A DNA stretch of 5,266 bases, from contig CAYWNP010000145.1 in NCBI GenBank assembly GCA_964459675.1, forward strand, positions 1 through 5,266, written 5' to 3'. The notes below the pieces were generated by a model. It was given only the letters and a program-made list of their open reading frames with translations. It was not told where the DNA came from and ran no database searches. The DNA comes from CAIZQW01 sp964459675. Its GTDB lineage: Bacteria > Verrucomicrobiota > Kiritimatiellia > RFP12 > UBA1067. Below are positions 1-4,237 of the stretch, piece by piece (positions within the stretch are counted from its first letter, which is position 1; the number at the start of each line of letters is the position of its first letter). A program made the translations under genes and the position numbers.

Positions 1-159
1 CTCGGCTACTTCATTTACGGCAAGAAGCAACAGGAGTACGTCTCCCTATCCTGTGGTATCGCGTTGATGGCCTTTCCCTATTTTGTGACGGACACGATTC
101 TCCTCTGCGCAATCGGTGTTGCACTCATGGCCATCCCTTTCCTTTACGCCCGCCGATAA
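1..159 (+). CDS. 3' end of a small membrane protein gene (5' end outside the window)
   Basis: Frame 1 is open from the left edge for 52 codons and stops at TAA 157-159. The peptide starts LGYFIYGKKQQEY, then has two hydrophobic segments (about residues 15-29 and 34-48) separated by the short polar turn VTDT, and ends FLYARR. The pattern of a Tyr/Gly-rich start, a KKQ positive patch and two short helices resembles the small uncharacterised inner-membrane proteins sometimes labelled 'amino acid transport protein' in databases. That label has no experimental basis I know of, so I give no function. The C-terminal Arg-Arg would be expected on the cytoplasmic side. The next gene begins 56 bases downstream on the same strand, but a promoter-like hexamer in the gap suggests it is transcribed separately. 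The reading frame is convincing; the identity is not. Confidence 0.6.
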   Translation, partial: LGYFIYGKKQQEYVSLSCGIALMAFPYFVTDTILLCAIGVALMAIPFLYARR

Positions 160-200
160 AAAGTCCATTGACTGCTCTTCCATTTTCGTGGCGTTTTCGC

Positions 201-206
201 TATACT
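201..206 (+). promoter_or_regulatory. -10-like hexamer TATACT just upstream of the mutase start
   Basis: TATACT matches the sigma-70 -10 consensus at five of six positions and ends 9 bases before the ATG at 216. Transcription would then begin at about 212-216, leaving almost no 5' leader. The -35 region at the usual 17-base spacing (TTCCAT, 178-183) is poor. A good TTGACT at 168-173 is 27 bases from the hexamer, too far to pair with it. No Shine-Dalgarno sequence lies between 160 and 215, which fits a leaderless or near-leaderless message. The call rests on motif matching only. Confidence 0.4.
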
Positions 207-215
207 TTGCGCCTT

Positions 216-1403
216 ATGAAAGCAAAGAAGACTCCAACAATACTCTTTCTAGGTGATGGTATGGCAGATGAGCCTGTGGTGGCATTAGACAACAAGACGC
301 CGCTTCAGGCCGCCAAGACCCCTTACATGGACACCATTGCAGCCAACGGACGTAGCGGTACTCTGCTGACGTTGCCGGAGGGCTTCCCGACATCGAGCGA
401 TGTCGCCAACATGTCCGTGTTGGGCTGTGACCTTGCAAAAGAGATCTGTGGCCGCGGTCCGCTGGAGTGCGCCAGCCAGGGCATCCGTCTCGGTCCATCC
501 GATGTTGCTTTCCGAATCAACTTCACCGCCGTTGACAGCCAAGGCATTCTGCGCGATTTTTCAGGCGGCCATATCTCCCAACAAGATGCCAACGATTCGA
601 TCGCCCTTTTGAATGAAAAATTGGGCAGCGACACGATCCGTTTTTATTCCGGTGTCAGTTATCGCAATCTGCTCATTCTTTCCGGTGACTGCTACACGGC
701 AGATGTCTATTGTGACAAGCCGGATGATAACCACGGCAATCCTCTCGCGGGCCATCTGCCCACGGCCAAGACAGAGGCGGGAGCTTATACTGCAGCCACA
801 CTGCGTGACCTCATGGCCAAGGCCGCTGAGATTCTAAAAGGGCGCGAAGCCAACACTATCTGGCCCTGGAGCGGAGGCAAGGCAGGCGCGATCCACAACA
901 TCTGCAAAAAGTATGGCATTCGCGCCGCGGTCATTTCCGCGGTCGATGTCATCAATGGGCTTGGCGCCCTCATGGGCATGGATGTCATCAAGGTGAAGGG
1001 TGCAACGGGCTACATTGACACGAACTACGAAGGCAAGGCCGATGCCGCGCTTCAGGCGCTTAAGGACGGTTATGATTTCGTCTATGTCCATGTCGAGTCC
1101 ATGGATGAGGTCTCCCATGCTCAGGACTTAGCCTTGAAGATGAAGACGATTGAAGATTTCGATGGCCGCCTGATCGGGCGCGTCATGCAGGCTCTGGGCG
1201 ACCGGGCGGCTTATGCTGTGCTGCCTGATCATCCCGTGCCGCTCACAACCGGCAAACATACACGCACACCTGTTCCCGTCGCCGTCTGGCAACCTTGCAA
1301 CACGCCGGACAATGTGCATACATATAATGAGATCGCCGCACTGAACGGTTCGCTGGGCCAGATGAAGGGCTCAGACCTGATGGACCTGCTACTGGCACGT
1401 TAA
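216..1403 (+). CDS. Cofactor-independent phosphoglycerate mutase family protein (archaeal-type, ApgM-like)
   Basis: This 395-residue protein belongs to the alkaline phosphatase superfamily, archaeal-type phosphoglycerate mutase branch. These cytoplasmic, metal-dependent enzymes interconvert 3- and 2-phosphoglycerate; a close bacterial subgroup has been proposed to act as homoserine kinase, so the substrate is not certain. Visible motifs are the N-terminal LGDGMAD (metal ligand D14), TSSDVAN with the likely catalytic serine S61, HVESMDEVSH (D297, H301) and PDHPVP...GKH (D338, H339, H348). All expected metal-site residues appear intact and the length is normal for the family (about 400). I chose ATG 216 because family members begin only a few residues before the DG motif; a longer reading from TTG 168 adds a non-conserved peptide that overlaps the promoter-like hexamer. 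The gene appears monocistronic and converges on a minus-strand gene ending at 1593. A broken second copy of its 3' end lies at 2852-3127. Confidence 0.93.
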   Translation: MKAKKTPTILFLGDGMADEPVVALDNKTPLQAAKTPYMDTIAANGRSGTLLTLPEGFPTSSDVANMSVLGCDLAKEICGRGPLECASQGIRLGPSDVAFRINFTAVDSQGILRDFSGGHISQQDANDSIALLNEKLGSDTIRFYSGVSYRNLLILSGDCYTADVYCDKPDDNHGNPLAGHLPTAKTEAGAYTAATLRDLMAKAAEILKGREANTIWPWSGGKAGAIHNICKKYGIRAAVISAVDVINGLGALMGMDVIKVKGATGYIDTNYEGKADAALQALKDGYDFVYVHVESMDEVSHAQDLALKMKTIEDFDGRLIGRVMQALGDRAAYAVLPDHPVPLTTGKHTRTPVPVAVWQPCNTPDNVHTYNEIAALNGSLGQMKGSDLMDLLLAR

Positions 1404-1421
1404 TTGCATCTTTTCTCTTTG

Positions 1422-1437
1422 ACAGGATCCACAGGAT
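1422..1437. repeat. Short direct repeat ACAGGAT x2
   Basis: ACAGGAT occurs at 1422-1428 and again at 1431-1437, followed by the related ATGGATTGACA. The pair lies 18 bases after the mutase stop and just before a hairpin. It may be part of a dispersed intergenic repeat unit, but only one copy is visible here. Confidence 0.35.
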
Positions 1438-1459
1438 TTAATGGATTGACATAAGGTGA

Positions 1460-1479
1460 CGCAGACATTCCTGTCTGCG
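1460..1479. repeat. Perfect hairpin, 8-bp stem and 4-base loop
   Basis: CGCAGACA (1460-1467) and TGTCTGCG (1472-1479) are exact inverted complements around the loop TTCC. The hairpin lies 56 bases after the mutase stop in the gap between convergent genes. No T-run follows on either strand, so it is not a canonical intrinsic terminator. It could be a REP-like palindrome or act as an RNA 3' end stabiliser. Confidence 0.6.
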
Positions 1480-1496
1480 ATTCAGTCATAAAATGG

Positions 1497-1559
1497 AACC
1501 TAATTGACACTTGTCTTTAATGGCAAGCACGGGCTCTGCCAAATACGACAGTTTAGGTT
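1497..1559. repeat. Nested inverted repeat in the convergent intergenic gap
   Basis: Three co-linear complementary pairs are visible. The outer pair is AACCTAA (1497-1503) with TTAGGTT (1553-1559). The middle pair is TGTC (1512-1515) with GACA (1547-1550). The inner stem is TGGCAAGC (1521-1528) with GCT-c-TGCCA (1533-1541), closed by loop ACGG with one bulged C. It sits 34 bases beyond the stop of the minus-strand membrane gene and could terminate or bracket transcription from either side. There is no T-tract, and short helices of this kind can occur by chance. Confidence 0.3.
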
Positions 1560-1592
1560 TGCGCATTGATGATTAGTCTGTCCCTCTAGTCT

Positions 1593-1997
1593 TCAGTTCA
1601 GAGGCTCGCCTTTAGGTGGCTGGACGGCTTTGGGTTGCTCCTGCATCCATCGAAGAGGCAAGGAACAAAGGCCTCCCACGATAAGCGGAATAACGGAAAT
1701 CCAGAAACTGGTCATTTGTTGACCCTTGGAAGTTTGAAAGAGATAGGCATATTGAGGGTCGGAGAGGAACATCGATAAAGCCCTGTATTGGAATAAAACA
1801 ACACCCAGCATAAAAAAACCAAGCCAGATTCCTAGTCTACGAGGCCACCGGAAAAGGACGTAAGCCAGAGCCAGCCAGATCATCGAACTGACGACATACA
1901 CGCCGCTAAATGTCCTTACATGAACCAGCATATTCACAACCCAGAACAAAACACAGCCGACAGCTATCCGATGTAAAGCCAGACCTAGTTTATTCAT
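1593..1997 (-). CDS. Hypothetical four-helix membrane protein
   Basis: This is a 134-residue integral membrane protein that I do not recognise. Four hydrophobic segments are visible at about residues 5-27, 32-50, 54-73 and 97-117, separated by basic stretches (RWPRR, RWMQEQPK) and a polar loop around residues 76-95. The tail is proline- and charge-rich (QPPKGEPLN). ATG 1997-1995 is supported by AGAGGA upstream (complement of about 2008-2013) at a workable spacing, and the next residues MNKLGLALHR make a normal membrane-protein start. The toxin gene stop lies 199 bases upstream on the same strand, with an inverted repeat between, so this is probably a separate transcription unit. The gene converges on the mutase. 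Length, hydropathy and a start signal make it a likely real gene; the function is unknown. Confidence 0.72.
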   Translation of the reverse strand: MNKLGLALHRIAVGCVLFWVVNMLVHVRTFSGVYVVSSMIWLALAYVLFRWPRRLGIWLGFFMLGVVLFQYRALSMFLSDPQYAYLFQTSKGQQMTSFWISVIPLIVGGLCSLPLRWMQEQPKAVQPPKGEPLN

Positions 1998-2023
1998 AAC
2001 TCGGAGTTCCTCTCAAACAAGAG

Positions 2024-2067
2024 ACCCGCCGAGAGATAGCATGCCTTGCGGCAGAGGCCCAGCGGGT
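2024..2067 (-). terminator. Inverted repeat downstream of the toxin gene, possible terminator
   Basis: Read on the minus strand, ACCCGC (2067-2062) pairs with GCGGGT (2029-2024). Inside these arms is a small stem TGCC-GCAA-GGCA (2053-2042) whose GCAA loop is of the stable GNRA type. The outer 3' arm is followed by CTCTTGTTT, only modestly T-rich. It lies about 130 bases after the toxin stop and just before the membrane gene's ribosome site. It could end the toxin-antitoxin transcript or structure the membrane gene's leader; both are inferences. Confidence 0.3.
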
Positions 2068-2196
2068 GTGATGTGCGAAGTTAAGCAGTTTTTATGAGTG
2101 CCGTCAATCTTGCAATGTGGGTCATGTCCGATGAAAGGGTTGTCTGTCCCCCTGTCGTCCCTCAAGGTGGCGCGGGATTGACGCTTGAACATCTGC

Positions 2197-2496
2197 TCAT
2201 TTGAAGCGGTCGTACCATTTTTGCGGGTTTTGGGAAGAGTGAAAAACTGAATAAATGACAACCTGCTCATTCTCGTATTCGTAAAAAACAGAAAATGGAA
2301 AACGTCGGAGTAAGGTTCGATGATAATTTTCGTGTACGATTGGATAGAGATTTGGTTCTCGCTCAATCATCCGCAATGTGTTGTCGACACTGCGGATAAA
2401 TTCATAGCCCAGTCCAACAAATTGCTCTTCATACCATTCAAAAGCATGAGCAATTTCCTCTCTCGCCTCTGGCAAAATGACGACTGTCTTAGGCAT
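2197..2496 (-). CDS. RelE/ParE-family toxin of a type II toxin-antitoxin module
   Basis: This is a 99-residue protein of normal length for the ParE/RelE toxin superfamily (PF05016). Family features visible are the N-terminal strand VVILPEAREEI followed by a long helix with AFEWYEEQ, the central YPIVHENYHRTLLRRFPFSVFYEY block (basic residues before an aromatic-rich strand), and the terminal VVIYSVFHSSQNPQKW, typical of ParE-like members. RelE-type relatives cleave mRNA on the ribosome and ParE-type relatives poison DNA gyrase; the sequence alone does not decide between them. The ATG overlaps the last 8 bases of the upstream antitoxin gene, so translation is probably coupled, consistent with the lack of a good Shine-Dalgarno sequence. 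No frame damage is seen, so the module may be active. Confidence 0.9.
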   Translation of the reverse strand: MPKTVVILPEAREEIAHAFEWYEEQFVGLGYEFIRSVDNTLRMIEREPNLYPIVHENYHRTLLRRFPFSVFYEYENEQVVIYSVFHSSQNPQKWYDRFK

Positions 2497-2710
2497 TGGC
2501 TCTCACGATTGAGGCTTGAACGTTCTCCCATGACATCGCCTGTTCAGGATGGGCTCTGAAATTGGCCTTCCGAAGAGCCAATTCTTTTTTTTGCCAATCG
2601 TAAACAGGAATATCCTCTTGGCTTCTCGCGATGCTATCCCAGATATCCTCTACCATCATTAAACGGGTGGATAAGGGAATTAAGTCAATGTCTTGTAATT
2701 CCTTAGTCAT
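2489..2710 (-). CDS. Addiction module antitoxin, PF09720 (Unstab_antitox) type
   Basis: This 73-residue protein is predicted to neutralise the overlapping RelE/ParE toxin by direct binding. It shows the pattern of the putative addiction-module component family: an N-terminal helix PLSTRLMMVEDIWDSIA, an acidic segment ending IPVYDWQKKELALRKANF, then HPEQAMSWENVQASI. The VEDIWDSIA, DWQ..EL..R and SWE blocks are the hallmarks. ATG 2710 gives the family's usual length (about 70-75). The longer reading from TTG 2752 adds 14 residues that overlap a good promoter match, so I rejected it. The gene comes first in the operon and shares 8 bases with the toxin gene, the usual antitoxin-first order. Such operons are commonly autorepressed, but I see no clear operator palindrome. 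Confidence 0.85.
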   Translation of the reverse strand: MTKELQDIDLIPLSTRLMMVEDIWDSIARSQEDIPVYDWQKKELALRKANFRAHPEQAMSWENVQASIVRANA

Positions 2711-2716
2711 GTTTTT

Positions 2717-2745
2717 ATTATGCGATATTTTTTTGAATTCATCAA
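2717..2745 (-). promoter_or_regulatory. Sigma-70-like promoter of the toxin-antitoxin operon, placed for a leaderless message
   Basis: On the minus strand TTGATG (2745-2740, 4 of 6 to consensus) and CATAAT (2722-2717, 5 of 6) are separated by exactly 17 bases. Initiation about 7 bases after the -10 would fall at about 2710, the first base of the antitoxin ATG. No ribosome-binding sequence exists between, consistent with leaderless translation. This is a motif match only. Confidence 0.5.
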
Positions 2746-2831
2746 TCACCAAAGTTATCTTTTAGCGAGGGCGTACGTGGAAAATGAAAAAATCGGGGCA
2801 TTTCTCCCACTAAGGCGCAGCATGTCTGTCT

Positions 2832-2851
2832 CCCAGTCGCCCCCAGTCGCC
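2832..2851. repeat. Tandem duplication of the 10-mer CCCAGTCGCC
   Basis: CCCAGTCGCC occurs twice head to tail (2832-2841 and 2842-2851), immediately at the left limit of the recognisable mutase pseudogene homology. Such short tandem duplications are common at deletion or recombination joints, so this may mark the breakpoint. Confidence 0.5.
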
Positions 2852-3127
2852 CAGATCTGGACTTGAAGATGAAGACGATTGAAGATTTTGATGCACGCGA
2901 TTGGCCGGGTCATAAAGACCGCAGGCGACAAGATCGCTTACGCCGTCCTACCCGACCATCCGGTGCCGCTCACGACTGGCAAACATACACGCACGCCTGT
3001 TCCTGTAGCAGTCTGGCAACCCGCCAAAACACCAGACAGTGTACAGACATATGATGAGATCGAAGCGCCCAAAGGGTCGCTAGGTCTTCTGAAGGGATCC
3101 GAACTCATGGATCTGTTGCTGGGGTGA
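2852..3127 (+). pseudogene. Truncated, frameshifted 3' remnant of a second phosphoglycerate mutase-family gene
   Basis: This stretch matches codons from about Q303 to L393 of the intact mutase gene at 216-1403. The first part reads DLDLKMKTIEDFD from 2854. Seven bases (2893-2899) then replace the nine of the intact copy, and homology continues in another frame from ATT 2900 as IGRVIKTAGDKIAYAVLPDHP to the stop TGA 3125-3127. The metal-site residues of PDHP and GKHTRTP are kept. In the 74 codons from 2900 I count 57 identical residues, about 29 purely synonymous codon changes and 17 amino-acid changes. The first about 300 codons are missing, including the catalytic serine, so no active enzyme can be made. 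The region upstream (2753-2851) has no clear homology beyond a possible GTCTCCCA match. The remnant is most likely of an old paralogue or a horizontally acquired homologue. Confidence 0.88.
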
Positions 3128-3136
3128 CAGAATAAC

Positions 3137-3224
3137 CAATATCCAACACGGAATATCCAATGTCCAAGGGAAATGCAGCAACTCCGATGGTTATTGATTA
3201 TTCCGTGTTCATGATTGGATATTG
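3137..3224. repeat. Long imperfect inverted repeat
   Basis: The left arm (3137-3161) contains CAATATCCA (3137-3145) and AACACGGAATA (3145-3155). The right arm (about 3194-3224) contains their exact complements TATTCCGTGTT (3199-3209) and TGGATATTG (3216-3224), with 6 extra bases in the right arm. The ATATCCAA word also recurs directly within the left arm. The 142-base gap 3128-3269 shows no gene. The structure could be a dispersed palindromic element or, since it lies between the ends of the pseudogene and the lipoprotein gene, a bidirectional transcription end. There is no T-tract for a canonical terminator. Confidence 0.6.
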
Positions 3225-3269
3225 AAGCAGTCCCTTGAGAGTCTACGCTAGATGCCTGACAAAAATCGT

Positions 3270-3764
3270 CTATCTCTTGCCCCCAGCCAAATCTTTTAAG
3301 ATCTCGCTCTTAATTTTCGGGGTGATATCAATGATTAGATAATCATCATCCAAAAAATTAATAGAGTTTGAATCCTCAATGACCATCATGAATACGCCCT
3401 TGGTATATTTTTCGACATATTTATAAGTAAGGGCTTTGAGTTCAGCATCGATAGCATTGTTGATGGACACCTCTTCAGCAAGATAGGGAGACGTTGCTTC
3501 TTGAGGGTTCTTTTTTTTATATTCATCATCTTTTAAAGACAGCTCCGTTTTCTTTTTAGCTAATGTAATGCCGTAATCTGATTTCATGAACCAGGTTTCG
3601 CAAACACTATTCAGCGCACCATAATTAACCAGCGCGATTTTCTTTCGTGTATCGATTGCTGCGACCAGCTTTTTAGCCTCATCCGATGACGGCGCCACGC
3701 AAGGTTTGTTAACCATGCATCCTGCAGATAACATGAGAAGCATTGAAAGGAAAACTGTTTTCAT
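3270..3764 (-). CDS. Predicted lipoprotein of unknown function
   Basis: This is a 164-residue protein with a lipoprotein signal: MKTVFLSMLLMLSAGC, with lipobox L12-S-A-G-C16, so C16 would be acylated and the protein anchored in the envelope. The mature part is soluble and charged: a lysine-rich region (about residues 66-86, AKKKTELSLKDDEYKKK), a probable helix SINNAIDAELKALTYKYVEKY, an acidic FLDDDYLIIDITPKI strand region, and the end DLAGGKR. Two other cysteines (C22, C56) are present. I recognise no family. ATG 3764 is chosen over an upstream TTG (3845) because AAAGGA (complement of 3772-3777) sits 7 bases before it and the signal peptide starts there. The gene is visibly AT-richer than the tadA-like gene upstream, which may mean separate acquisition. 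It lies 109 bases after the exported-protein gene on the same strand and may be co-transcribed. Confidence 0.8.
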   Translation of the reverse strand: MKTVFLSMLLMLSAGCMVNKPCVAPSSDEAKKLVAAIDTRKKIALVNYGALNSVCETWFMKSDYGITLAKKKTELSLKDDEYKKKNPQEATSPYLAEEVSINNAIDAELKALTYKYVEKYTKGVFMMVIEDSNSINFLDDDYLIIDITPKIKSEILKDLAGGKR

Positions 3765-3771
3765 TGAACTA

Positions 3772-3777
3772 TCCTTT
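3772..3777 (-). promoter_or_regulatory. Shine-Dalgarno sequence deciding the lipoprotein start
   Basis: The minus strand reads AAAGGA here, 7 bases before ATG 3764. It fits the 16S anti-Shine-Dalgarno sequence well and supports the short reading that begins with the signal peptide, rather than the 27-codon longer one from TTG 3845. Confidence 0.6.
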
Positions 3778-3873
3778 TGTTGTTCGTTTACTTTACACAG
3801 GGGCTTTCCGTATACGGCATCCAGCCAGCCACCGAGAGAACCCAATCAGCCGTGTTGCGACTTACCAAGCTGG

Positions 3874-4230
3874 CTACTTCAGCGTGATCGCATCGCCGAG
3901 GCCGCAATAGACTTCGTAGGGCATTTCGCAGACAGCGATACAGAACTTGAAGGGGGCGAGAATACCTGCGCCAAGATCCTTGACGCCCTCTTTGAACGTG
4001 ACATCCGGCAGGGGACATGCGACGACCTCGACAAGCCCGAGCGGCAGGCGCAGGCACTGGCCGAGCTGCTTGGGAATCTCGACAATAGATTTTCCCGCGC
4101 GTTTGAGTCCGGGAAGAAACTGTTTTTGCGCCACAGCCACAGCCTGAACGCGGGGATCAGGCGCAATGACAACAGGACCTTCTGCAAAGCCTCTGCCTGC
4201 AGCACCGATCAGCAGCATAAAAAGTAGCAT
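3874..4230 (-). CDS. Small cysteine-rich exported protein, function unknown, coupled to the tadA-like gene
   Basis: This is a 118-residue protein with a short signal peptide (MLLFMLLIGAAGRGFA, likely cut after A16). The mature part starts with a proline-rich stretch and a basic helix (about residues 36-57), then has two loosely similar segments, LPLGLVEVVACPLPDV (62-77) and APFKFCIAVCEMPYEV (92-107), which share spaced Pro, Val and acidic positions. There are five cysteines (59, 72, 97, 101, 109), so disulfides are possible after export. I do not recognise a family. The ATG lies 7 bases past the stop of the ATPase gene, and a strong GGAGGT sits inside the end of that gene, suggesting coupled translation. 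Position implies a periplasmic or cell-surface job linked to the secretion ATPase, but that is an inference. An opposite-strand ORF overlaps most of it but lacks comparable start signals. Confidence 0.68.
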   Translation of the reverse strand: MLLFMLLIGAAGRGFAEGPVVIAPDPRVQAVAVAQKQFLPGLKRAGKSIVEIPKQLGQCLRLPLGLVEVVACPLPDVTFKEGVKDLGAGILAPFKFCIAVCEMPYEVYCGLGDAITLK

Positions 4231-4237
4231 CCGACTA

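Noticed and set aside
168..215. Longer mutase start from TTG 168
   Set aside because: The added 16 residues are not conserved in the family, overlap the promoter-like TATACT and have no ribosome site.
2076..2085. GTTAAGC as an integron attC core near the toxin-antitoxin cassette
   Set aside because: No matching RYYYAAC partner lies at a proper distance and no attC-like sites flank the other small genes.
1576..2150. GTCTGTCCC at 1576-1584 and 2142-2150 as direct repeats flanking the membrane gene
   Set aside because: Nine bases of match with no terminal inverted repeats or transposase is too little to claim a mobile unit.
2013..2366. Minus-strand 117-codon ORF overlapping the toxin gene
   Set aside because: It overlaps the well-supported toxin frame, has low-complexity, non-protein-like composition and no start signal.
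2711..2752. 14-residue N-terminal extension of the antitoxin from TTG 2752
   Set aside because: It covers the -35 and -10 match, exceeds the family's usual length and lacks a ribosome site.
3765..3845. 27-residue N-terminal extension of the lipoprotein from TTG 3845
   Set aside because: A good Shine-Dalgarno sequence and a typical lipoprotein signal mark ATG 3764 as the start.
3823..3875. AGCCAGC/GCTGGCT as a terminator after the exported protein gene
   Set aside because: The 7-bp arms are 39 bases apart, one overlaps the stop region, and no T-tract follows.
3706..4227. Plus-strand 173-codon ORF opposite the exported protein and lipoprotein genes
   Set aside because: It shadows two minus-strand genes that have signal peptides and ribosome sites; its own sequence shows no domain or start signal.
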